From contig JBDIAV010000095.1 of NCBI GenBank assembly GCA_039812645.1, positions 1-11,702 of the forward strand: a DNA stretch of 11,702 nucleotides. The letters run 5' to 3'. Of this stretch, positions 5,971 through 11,702 are shown piece by piece (positions within the stretch are counted from its first letter, which is position 1; each line of letters begins with the position of its first letter). Source of the stretch: Ancrocorticia sp039812645. GTDB taxonomy: Bacteria; Actinomycetota; Actinomycetes; Actinomycetales; Actinomycetaceae. The position numbers and the translations under genes are program-made. A model generated the notes under the pieces. It was not told the DNA's origin. It was given only the letters and a program-made list of their open reading frames with translations, and searched no databases.

Positions 5971-6975
5971 GTGGTAGATAGTCTGGAACGCCGCCGGCTT
6001 GCGTATGAAGCCGCATTGCTTTACTACATGGAACAGCAAACCATGGAGTCCATTGCGAAACGGATGGGTTTGTCGCGCTCCACGGTATCCCGTCTCGTCG
6101 CCTCCGCCCGGGACGAGGGCTTGGTGAGGATCACCTTGCACGCACCCCAGGAACCTGCGGCGACGACGGCGTCACGGCTCAGCGCGCTGTACGGCGTCCA
6201 GGTGACCATCGTTCCGGTTTCGCAGCCAACAAGTGAGCTGCGCCGATTGGAACGTGTCGCGTCCATGGCTGGCGCTATGATCTCGGACATTGTTAAAGAA
6301 GGCGACACTATCGGCGTTGCCTGGGGTACAACCCTCTCGGCTGTCTCCGAGCGCCTTGTGCCCAAACATATGGAGCGCTCCATTGTTGTTCAACTCAACG
6401 GCGCTGCCAACCCCGGTACCACCGGAATTCCTTTTGTGGGCGAGCTGCTTGGCAACTTTAGCCGCGCCTACGGCGCTAAGGTCATGGCCTTTCCCGTTCC
6501 AGCTTTCTTCGACTACGCCACTACTCGCGCCGCGCTGTGGCGGGAGCGTTCTATCTCTGCGGTGCGCGAGGCAGGCCGCAACGCCGATCTCGCCATCTTT
6601 GGCGTGGGTGCGTTTAGCGCTCCGCTCGCCTCCCATGTGTACGCCTCCGGTTATCTTGGCAACGAAGACGTCATGAGGCTGCGGCGTGAGGGCGTCGTCG
6701 GCGACGTGTGTACCGTCCTTGTGCGTTCCGACGGCAGCTACTCGGACATCGAAATCAACTCACGCGCCTCGGGCCCCACCCCGGAGGAGTTGCAGAAGAT
6801 TCCGCGCCGTTTGTGTGTCGTGGCCGGTCCCGCGAAGGCTACCGCGCTCATCGGAGTTCTTCGCTCGGGCGCCGTTACCGACCTCGTGGTCGACGACGAG
6901 TGTGCCCAGCGCGTCCTCGAAGAAAGTGAACGGCCGTGGCGAGGACGGCCGAGTGGTGCTGGAATATCCCAGTGA
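5971..6975 (+). CDS. SorC-family sugar-phosphate-sensing transcriptional regulator
   Basis: DNA-binding regulator of the SorC family (DeoR of Bacillus, CggR, LsrR and EryD are relatives), not the DeoR/GlpR family. Residues 12-47 form a helix-turn-helix (TMESIAKRMGLSRSTVSRLV, 24-43). Residues 62-315 form the sugar-phosphate-binding domain, with phosphate-loop-like IGVAWGTTLSAV (114-125), NPGTTGIP, GVVGDVC and the typical late segment VVAGPAKATALIGVLRSG (283-300). From GTG at 5971 the length is 334 residues, usual for the family. An in-frame ATG at 5878 would run through both operator candidates and add an unlike 31-residue cysteine-rich stretch, so it is rejected. The Shine-Dalgarno-like AGGGA is only 2 nt from GTG, so the start may be leaderless or slightly misplaced. 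The gene is divergent to glpA and likely controls it, with G3P or a related triose phosphate as a plausible effector (inferred). It overlaps the next gene by 4 nt. Confidence 0.88.
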   Translation: MVDSLERRRLAYEAALLYYMEQQTMESIAKRMGLSRSTVSRLVASARDEGLVRITLHAPQEPAATTASRLSALYGVQVTIVPVSQPTSELRRLERVASMAGAMISDIVKEGDTIGVAWGTTLSAVSERLVPKHMERSIVVQLNGAANPGTTGIPFVGELLGNFSRAYGAKVMAFPVPAFFDYATTRAALWRERSISAVREAGRNADLAIFGVGAFSAPLASHVYASGYLGNEDVMRLRREGVVGDVCTVLVRSDGSYSDIEINSRASGPTPEELQKIPRRLCVVAGPAKATALIGVLRSGAVTDLVVDDECAQRVLEESERPWRGRPSGAGISQ

Positions 6976-7472
6976 CCATTCACTTTCGCTCCGCTATACC
7001 CTCCGACGTTCGCGCCATCGCTGCACTTGTGGCGCCGTATGCGTCCCGTGGGATCCTCGTCGAAAAGGAGCTCATCGCTTACTTCGAGGATGTCCAGGAG
7101 TTCATCGTCGCCCATAAGGAGGACCGCCTCGTCGGGTGCGGTGCCCTTCACGTGCTCTGGGATGATATCGCCGAGGTGCGTACGCTCGCTGTTGCCCCGG
7201 AAGTTCTTGGAACAGGCGTAGGTCATCTCCTGCTGGATAAGCTGGAGCAGCGTGCCCGCAGGCTCAAGCTGCGCCGGTTATTTTGCCTCACTTTCGAGGT
7301 GGACTTTTTCGCCTCGCATGGATTTTCGGAGATCGAAGGAACCCCCATTGGCACCGACGTCTACCATGAGATGCTCCTCTCCCACGACGACGGTGTGGCC
7401 GAGTTCCTGGATCTGGCCAAGGTGAAGCCCAACACCTTGGGAAATACACGCATGATCAAGGAACTGTGGTGA
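6972..7472 (+). CDS. argA: Short N-acetylglutamate synthase-type GNAT acetyltransferase
   Basis: GNAT-fold enzyme resembling the short actinobacterial N-acetylglutamate synthase (M. tuberculosis Rv2747 type), which acetylates L-glutamate with acetyl-CoA at the first step of arginine synthesis. From GTG at 6972 it has 166 residues, close to that family's ~170. Typical features are the acetyl-CoA loop LGTGVG (79-84), the segment CLTFEVDFFASHGF (105-118) and the C-terminal signature KPNTLGNTRM (152-161). The residue before the acetyl-CoA loop glycines is not the usual Arg (VLGTGVG rather than RGxGVG). The start overlaps the regulator's stop in a GTGA junction, so the two are co-transcribed and probably coupled. 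An in-frame ATG at 6936 would overlap the regulator by 40 nt and add 12 residues of no family character. Convergent with the next gene at 4 nt distance. Substrate specificity is inferred from family resemblance. Confidence 0.82.
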   Translation: MTIHFRSAIPSDVRAIAALVAPYASRGILVEKELIAYFEDVQEFIVAHKEDRLVGCGALHVLWDDIAEVRTLAVAPEVLGTGVGHLLLDKLEQRARRLKLRRLFCLTFEVDFFASHGFSEIEGTPIGTDVYHEMLLSHDDGVAEFLDLAKVKPNTLGNTRMIKELW

Positions 7473-7476
7473 GCTA

Positions 7477-7929
7477 CTAGCGTGTGGTGGACTTTTCCAA
7501 CATACGGGCCAGTAAGAACATCACGAGAGGGCTTTGGAAACCGACGGCAGCCACGAGTATTGCTTGAATGAGCGGCTCATGGGAGTGGATGAGGATTCCC
7601 ACGATGGGTACCGAGACTAAAGATATCGCGGCACAAGCCTTGAGAAGCCGCGAGCTGGTTTGATACAGGCTCCGCCACAATTCGGGTGTGGCGCGCATTG
7701 CTACAAAGAACAAGTAGGCGGCGGCCGCAACCATCAACCCGCCGGGTATCACCAACATGAGTGGAAGTCGGGTTGTCGCCTCCGAGCCCATCCACGACAT
7801 CATGAGGCCTACCATGCCCATGAGAATGGCTCCGAAGGCGAGCACGATGCCTGTCTGGGCCAAACGTTGTACACGGATGTGGGGTTCCATGAGTCTCATT
7901 CTACCGGTGGGAAAGGACGGTCCTTTCAT
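7477..7929 (-). CDS. Small four-helix membrane protein, unknown function
   Basis: I do not recognise this protein. From ATG 7929 it has 150 residues, with four hydrophobic segments likely to span the membrane. They begin at about GIVLAFGAILMGMVGLMM, LPLMLVIPGGLMVAAAAYLF, KACAAISLVSVPIVGILI and IQAILVAAVGFQSPLVMFLL. Short basic loops (e.g. RATPELWRSLYQTSSRLLK between helices 2 and 3) suggest that loop is cytoplasmic. No catalytic motif is visible. The start is uncertain: ATG 7929 follows TATATT by 7 nt and could be leaderless, while ATG 7899, ATG 7890 or GTG 7977 are possible in the same frame. None has a clear Shine-Dalgarno sequence. It lies downstream of mutY on the same strand but 151 nt away, so a separate promoter is plausible. 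Confidence 0.6.
   Translation of the reverse strand: MKGPSFPTGRMRLMEPHIRVQRLAQTGIVLAFGAILMGMVGLMMSWMGSEATTRLPLMLVIPGGLMVAAAAYLFFVAMRATPELWRSLYQTSSRLLKACAAISLVSVPIVGILIHSHEPLIQAILVAAVGFQSPLVMFLLARMLEKSTTR
7911..7927. promoter_or_regulatory. 17-bp perfect palindrome at the membrane-protein gene start
   Basis: GAAAGGAC-G-GTCCTTTC has perfect 8-bp arms around one base. It lies just downstream of a -10-like TATATT (7942-7937 on the minus strand). Depending on which start codon is used, it falls in the 5' leader or in the first codons of the membrane-protein gene. It could be an operator, or a small RNA hairpin with a 3-nt loop. No protein partner can be named. Confidence 0.35.
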
Positions 7930-7936
7930 CACTGAA

Positions 7937-7942
7937 AATATA
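7937..7942 (-). promoter_or_regulatory. Candidate -10 of the membrane-protein gene
   Basis: The minus strand reads TATATT, five of six matches to TATAAT, 7 nt before the ATG at 7929. There is no recognisable -35 at 16-18 nt. Transcription would start at or next to that ATG. Confidence 0.35.
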
Positions 7943-8065
7943 GCGTCGAAATGAGAAGCGGCCTGTATGCCATGCACAGGACCATGCTGATAACGAAGCG
8001 ATAATTTCGGTGACAGCGTTTCCGAGCCTTGTGGAAGTGACGTCGGTGGATACGCGGCTGTGGCT

Positions 8066-8079
8066 CATCGCCCACGATG
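8066..8079 (-). terminator. Weak hairpin just after mutY stop
   Basis: CATCG (8066-8070) and CGATG (8075-8079) can form a 5-bp stem with a 4-nt loop immediately after the mutY stop codon on the minus strand. Two more G-C pairs are possible beyond a bulge. There is no U-tract. Reported as a possible terminator only because of its position. Confidence 0.25.
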
Positions 8080-8080
8080 C

Positions 8081-8938
8081 CTATTGCTCCGGCAATGTGA
8101 AACCGTCCGGCAACTCTCGGGCCAGGCCGTCGTCGACCAACGAGGTGAGCGCGGCGGTGAACCGTGCGGGAGTGAGTCCGCTGCGGTCTTCGAGCTCCGC
8201 GCGGGGCACGGGAGTGCCGGAACCGCGCAGGACGGCCATGATCTTGCCGCGCGCCTCGCGGTGGGTCCCGGTGAACTTCTGGGTGCGGCGTGGCGCCGCG
8301 TTGCTGGGTTTGCCGCGCGCTAGCCACTGGCAGCGGTCGGAGAGAGGGCATTCCTCGCAACGCGGATTGCGCGCCGTGCAGACCAGAGCGCCGAGCTCCA
8401 TGATGGCCGCGTTCCACTGGGCAGCTTCCTCACCATCCTCGGGGACGAGAGCCGTGGCGCGGGCTACTTCATCCTTGCGCAGATGCGGCGGAGGGAGCTC
8501 GTCGCCATTCAGACGCGCAATAACGCGCCTGATATTAGTGTCCAGCACGGTCGAACGCTCGCGGTAAGCGAAGGCAATGATGGCGTCGGCAGTGTAAGGG
8601 CCAATTCCTGGAAGCGAGAGTAGCTCGTCGCGGGTACGGGGTAGTTCGCCTCCATATCTTTCGACGACGGCGGCCGCACACTCACGCAACCGTAGCGCCC
8701 GACGAGGATAACCCAGGCGATCCCAGGCTACAATGACCTCGGCCGGAGATGCCTCGGCTAAGGCGGCTGGGGTGGGCCAACGTTGCATCCAGCGCTCCCA
8801 CTGCGGGAGAACACGAGCTACCGGGGTCTGTTGACTCATCACTTCGCATACAAGGATGGGCCAAGCGCCGGTACCGGGCTCACGCCAGGGAAGCGGGCGA
8901 GAATGGTGAGCAAACCATTGCGTCAGGGCAAAGTACAC
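8081..8938 (-). CDS. mutY: A/G-specific adenine DNA glycosylase
   Basis: Base-excision repair enzyme that removes adenine mispaired with 8-oxoguanine. The 285-residue protein has the catalytic Glu in CEVMSQQTPV (E32), the helix-hairpin-helix LLSLPGIGPYTADAI (106-120), the catalytic Asp in VLDTNIRRV (D133), and the [4Fe-4S] ligands C187-x6-C194-x2-C197-x5-C203. E. coli MutY (350 residues) has a NUDIX-like C-terminal domain for 8-oxoG recognition. Here the segment after the cluster is short (about 80 residues) and from about 229 looks like a winged helix (KIMAVLRGSGTPVPRAEL, then SLVDDGLARELPDG), as in other actinobacterial MutY proteins. The start is GTG at 8938, without a strong Shine-Dalgarno sequence, and the N-terminus FALTQWFAHHSRPLPWRE is typical. 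TAGAAT in the 58-bp divergent gap (minus strand) could be its -10. Identity is very secure. Confidence 0.95.
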   Translation of the reverse strand: MYFALTQWFAHHSRPLPWREPGTGAWPILVCEVMSQQTPVARVLPQWERWMQRWPTPAALAEASPAEVIVAWDRLGYPRRALRLRECAAAVVERYGGELPRTRDELLSLPGIGPYTADAIIAFAYRERSTVLDTNIRRVIARLNGDELPPPHLRKDEVARATALVPEDGEEAAQWNAAIMELGALVCTARNPRCEECPLSDRCQWLARGKPSNAAPRRTQKFTGTHREARGKIMAVLRGSGTPVPRAELEDRSGLTPARFTAALTSLVDDGLARELPDGFTLPEQ

Positions 8939-8980
8939 CGCACTAGTCTGCCGGATTCTAGGCTTCTCTGCGAGTTTTCC

Positions 8981-8986
8981 AGGAGG
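8981..8986 (+). promoter_or_regulatory. Ribosome binding site of the Arg-rich tail protein
   Basis: AGGAGG, a full Shine-Dalgarno core, lies 10 nt before the GTG at 8997. A nearer GTG at 8989 is in another frame. This supports the 8997 start and the reading frame of the low-complexity N-terminus. Confidence 0.65.
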
Positions 8987-8996
8987 CGGTGATAGC

Positions 8997-10181
8997 GTGT
9001 CATTCGTGAGACCTGATCAGCCTGATGCCCCTAAGAATCGCTCTCAGCGCCCACGAGATCGAGCGCAAGGTAGTCGGCCTACGGAGCCCCGTAGGTCCGC
9101 GCCGTCGCGCGGTGATGCGAGTGGCGCTGCTGGGCGTGGAGGGGTCGGTGGTCAACGCCGCGGGGAGGCCGGTGCATCTCGTGGTACAACGGGTCATCGT
9201 GGGAGCGAATCGCCCCGCAGCGATCGTGATTCACGCAGTGGCGCTCGTGGTGCGCACAGTGGAGAACGGCGCGGAGGCCCGGTGCGCCGGTCCGAGCGTC
9301 CAGAAGAACGTACTGGAACAGCCCGGAAATCTGGAACTGCCTCACCTCGCACGGGGAGCCGCGATGCAGGTGGCCGGAGTGGGGGCACGAGACGCGGCGA
9401 GGCGGGCGGTCGAAATGCGGGCAGCCCTCGTTCAGCGGCTGGTCGGACTGGTGGGGGTGCTGGTACCTCCGGTGGAGCAAGGAGGACCGGCACGCCCAAG
9501 CGACGTCCGGTGTCCGAGGAGAGGAAGCCGCAGCCCGCACGCAGGCCGCGTGCTTCAGCAGGACCCGCCAGCGATAACAAGAGTCAGAGTGCCCGAATGC
9601 GTGCGCAGGAACGCCAGAAACGTATCGCTGCGGAGCAGTCTGCGCAGCGCAGGCGCAAGATCCTTATCCTCGCGCTTATTCTCGCGGCGGTCGTGCTCAT
9701 CGGGATGTTTGCTGTTTATTTGCTTGGGAACCGTGGTGGCCAAGTTGCTGCGCAGCAGGAGCATCCGACTGAGCGTTGGTCTCCAGTCGCCTGTAGCCCC
9801 GAGACTCTGAAAACCACTCTTGAGGCACCTCTCACCTCTCCCGCGGGAAGCGCGATCATATTTAAGGTGAGTGTAGAGAACCTGTCAGATATGCATCCTT
9901 GCTCCATAGATGTTGGGTGGGACAACGTCGATATCTCGGTGAATACGGGTACCGACACCATCGTCTCATCTCAGGCGTGTGGATTTGGTGCGGAGAGCAA
10001 GCGGCTTCTCCTCGACCGTAGTATGACTACCTCGTTCGAAGTGACCTGGCCGGGTGGTATTGGAGACGAGGCCTGTGCGACTCCCACGGCAAGCTGGTCG
10101 CAGCCGGGAAGTTACCAGGCCAAGCTTAGCTTTACGGACAACTCCGCAGAATCTACTCAAACGGCGTTCGTATTGGAGTGA
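8997..10181 (+). CDS. Membrane-anchored protein with Arg-rich disordered tail and extracytoplasmic domain
   Basis: I do not recognise a named family. The 394-residue protein has three parts. Residues 1-220 are low-complexity, rich in Arg, Gly, Ser, Ala, Pro and Thr, with about 48 Arg by my count and short repeats such as RRGEAG at 54 and 132. Residues 221-244 form one transmembrane helix (ILILALILAAVVLIGMFAVYLL). Residues 250-394 form a probable beta-sandwich domain outside the cell with four cysteines (C266, C302, C328, C360), perhaps two disulfides. The positive-inside rule puts the Arg-rich tail in the cytoplasm. The C-terminal domain has a loose DUF4232-like pattern (N-S-D-x-x-P-C-S-I after an FKVSVEN strand), not enough to assign it. 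Codon use in the tail is less biased toward G/C at third positions than in neighbours. It is divergent from mutY and convergent with radA, a position held in mycobacteria by the membrane protein Rv3587c (from memory). Confidence 0.8.
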   Translation: MSFVRPDQPDAPKNRSQRPRDRAQGSRPTEPRRSAPSRGDASGAAGRGGVGGQRRGEAGASRGTTGHRGSESPRSDRDSRSGARGAHSGERRGGPVRRSERPEERTGTARKSGTASPRTGSRDAGGRSGGTRRGEAGGRNAGSPRSAAGRTGGGAGTSGGARRTGTPKRRPVSEERKPQPARRPRASAGPASDNKSQSARMRAQERQKRIAAEQSAQRRRKILILALILAAVVLIGMFAVYLLGNRGGQVAAQQEHPTERWSPVACSPETLKTTLEAPLTSPAGSAIIFKVSVENLSDMHPCSIDVGWDNVDISVNTGTDTIVSSQACGFGAESKRLLLDRSMTTSFEVTWPGGIGDEACATPTASWSQPGSYQAKLSFTDNSAESTQTAFVLE

Positions 10182-10326
10182 GTGCTCGCCCGCCTGGGGT
10201 GAGAATGTGTGCCCGCCAACAAAGCTTGACTCTTCCGATGGGGGTTTCTTTTCGATATTCCTCCGCCCTCACGGTTGATGATCACGACAGCCATCTATAG
10301 CAAGCACCATATATATCCAACCGAGA
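10182..10326. other. Convergent 3' intergenic region, no clear element
   Basis: This 145-bp gap separates the 3' ends of the membrane-anchored protein gene and radA. It is more A/T rich near 10295-10320 (ATATATAT). The only inverted repeat I found is CGGTTG (10272-10277) with CAACCG (10318-10323), 6-bp arms 40 nt apart, too loose to call a terminator. I see no ORF or RNA gene in it. Confidence 0.4.
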
Positions 10327-11700
10327 CTACTTATCCAGAGGCAGCACCGAGCGCATCGCTTCGACAATATCGCTGCACCGGCGTACCTGTAGTCCGGCTG
10401 GTGCCTTCACTTTCTCGCTCTGTGCTGGAGTGAGCGCCACGGTGAAGCCGAGGCGCGCGGCCTCCGCCAACCTCTGCTGAAGCCCGGTGACCGGGCGCAG
10501 TTCTCCGGTCAGGGAGACTTCGCCGATAGCAATGACTCCCGGTGCGAGCGGCAAGTCGAGGTTCGCCGAGGCCAGAGCAAGTGCCGTGGCTGCATCAGCT
10601 GCGGGTTCGCTGGCTTTAGCCCCGCCCACAGTGGAGACGAATACATCACGTTTATCCATCTCGAATCCAAGGCGGGATTGTAAGACCGCGACCGTCATCG
10701 CCACCCGTGAGGAATCCACCCCGCTGGTGGTTCGCCGAGCTGACCCAGCGCAGGGCACCACCAGCGCCTGCACCTCCACCGGCATGGGACGCCGCCCTTC
10801 CATAGTCATGGTGGCGCAGGTGCCGGGTACGGTGAGGTTGCGGGCGGAAAGGAAAAGACCCGAAGGATCGGCTAGTCCTACGATGCCGTCATCAACCAGC
10901 TCAAAACATCCCACCTCGTCTGTAGGGCCGTAGCGGTTCTTGACGGCCCGCACCATACGTAGCCGCGAGTGCTTATCCCCTTCGAACTGGCACACCACGT
11001 CCACCACGTGTTCGAGTACACGCGGACCGGCGATCGATCCGTCCTTCGTTACGTGCCCGACGAGGAGGATTGGTAGTGCCCGTTCCTTGGCGAGAGCCAC
11101 CAACGCGGCAGACACCGCACGCACCTGGGCAACTCCGCCCGCGGCGCCCTCCACTTTGGCGTCCGCGATGGTCTGAATAGAATCAACCACCAGCAAAGAC
11201 GGCCTCGTTTGGCTCACGTGCCCGAGAATCTTAGAAAGATCGGATTCCGCGGCGAGGTGCAGATGCGGGTTGAGCGCCCCGATACGTTCTGCGCGCAGCC
11301 TCACTTGGGACGCCGACTCCTCACCCGTCACATACAGAATTGGGCCCTTACCCGCGGCGGAACTCTGCTCTGCGGCACGAGCAGAAACATCAAGAAGCAG
11401 CGTGGACTTACCCACTCCAGGTTCACCGGCGAGCAAAATGACTGCTCCCGGCACAAGACCTCCGCCCAAGACACGATCTAGCTCGTCAACACCCGTGGCT
11501 TGCTTGTGTGAGGCAGTAGTGGCCACATCAGTGATGGGAAGAGCGGGACTGGAAGGTGCAAGAGCCTGCGCGATGCGCTGCTGCCCCACTTCCTCGAGGG
11601 ATCCCCATTCGCCGCACTGAGAACAGCGACCCACCCACTTGTTGGTGGTCCAACCGCATTCGCTGCAGGTATAGGTGATAGCTTGTGCCTTGGGAGTCAT
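10327..11700 (-). CDS. radA: DNA repair protein RadA
   Basis: RecA-family ATPase that promotes branch migration of recombination intermediates. The 457-residue protein is full length for the family. It has the N-terminal zinc finger C12-x2-C15 with C26-x2-C29, Walker A GEPGVGKST (92-100), Walker B LLVVDSIQT (169-177), and the RadA signature KNRYG (254-258, KNRFG in E. coli). The C-terminal Lon-protease-like domain runs from about 290 to 457, with GGAKASEPAADAA (359-371) and GEVSLTGELRPV (393-404). It starts at ATG 11700, two bases from the window edge. The residues after it are the normal RadA N-terminus, so this is very probably the true start. The gene downstream on the same strand is absent: the next gene is convergent. 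DisA, the usual partner downstream of radA in Actinobacteria, is therefore not in the expected place. Confidence 0.96.
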   Translation of the reverse strand: MTPKAQAITYTCSECGWTTNKWVGRCSQCGEWGSLEEVGQQRIAQALAPSSPALPITDVATTASHKQATGVDELDRVLGGGLVPGAVILLAGEPGVGKSTLLLDVSARAAEQSSAAGKGPILYVTGEESASQVRLRAERIGALNPHLHLAAESDLSKILGHVSQTRPSLLVVDSIQTIADAKVEGAAGGVAQVRAVSAALVALAKERALPILLVGHVTKDGSIAGPRVLEHVVDVVCQFEGDKHSRLRMVRAVKNRYGPTDEVGCFELVDDGIVGLADPSGLFLSARNLTVPGTCATMTMEGRRPMPVEVQALVVPCAGSARRTTSGVDSSRVAMTVAVLQSRLGFEMDKRDVFVSTVGGAKASEPAADAATALALASANLDLPLAPGVIAIGEVSLTGELRPVTGLQQRLAEAARLGFTVALTPAQSEKVKAPAGLQVRRCSDIVEAMRSVLPLDK

Positions 11701-11702
11701 GT

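Noticed and set aside
9130..9500. Possible tandem DNA repeat in the Arg/Gly-rich coding segment
   Set aside because: The protein repeats (e.g. RRGEAG) are short and use varied codons. I see no exact tandem DNA unit, so this is compositional bias rather than a repeat array.
9025..9810. 261-residue alternative frame overlapping the Arg-rich membrane protein
   Set aside because: It arises because the low-complexity coding sequence also stays open in the next frame. The frame from 8997 has the Shine-Dalgarno sequence and continues into a transmembrane helix and a folded domain, whereas this one does not.
10272..10323. CGGTTG...CAACCG as a bidirectional terminator between radA and the convergent gene
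   Set aside because: The arms are only 6 bp and 40 nt apart, with no supporting inner stem or T-run.

Overview
This window looks like a chromosomal segment from a facultatively anaerobic, high-GC actinobacterium. The closest fit I can suggest from memory is Actinomycetaceae (Trueperella/Arcanobacterium/Actinomyces-like). The reasons are frequent GTG starts, strong G/C bias at third codon positions, a short actinobacterial-type N-acetylglutamate synthase, a MutY without an obvious NUDIX-like C-terminus, and a radA/mutY neighbourhood like that of other Actinobacteria. The genus is a guess.

Left part (59-5862, all minus strand): a glycerol / glycerol-3-phosphate (G3P) module. glpA, glpB and glpC are translationally coupled by 4-nt start/stop overlaps and encode the three-subunit anaerobic G3P dehydrogenase. 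A 13-bp hairpin terminator follows glpC. glpK (glycerol kinase) then has its own leader and probably its own promoter. GlpK makes G3P, and GlpABC oxidises it to dihydroxyacetone phosphate, passing electrons through FAD and Fe-S centres to the quinone pool. No glycerol facilitator (glpF) or aerobic glpD is in the window.

Middle (5863-7472): about 110 bp of divergent regulatory DNA packed with TGTGCA half-sites separates glpA from a SorC-family sugar-phosphate-sensing regulator on the plus strand. The regulator overlaps, by a GTGA junction, a short ArgA-type N-acetylglutamate synthase. The simplest reading is a local regulator of the glp genes that also represses itself. SorC-type control of glp would differ from the DeoR-type GlpR of E. 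coli and the IclR-type GylR of Streptomyces. A TGTG-N8-CACA (CRP/GlxR-like) dyad upstream of glpK, and a near match upstream of glpA, suggest global carbon control as well.

Right part (7477-11700): a small four-helix membrane protein (minus), mutY (minus), a divergent gene for a membrane-anchored protein with an unusually Arg-rich cytoplasmic tail (plus), and radA (minus, complete, start 2 nt from the window edge). This matches the conserved radA...mutY neighbourhood of Actinobacteria, but disA, which normally accompanies radA, is not there.

No tRNA, rRNA, CRISPR array, insertion sequence or prophage signature was seen. No stretch longer than about 190 nt lacks a gene.
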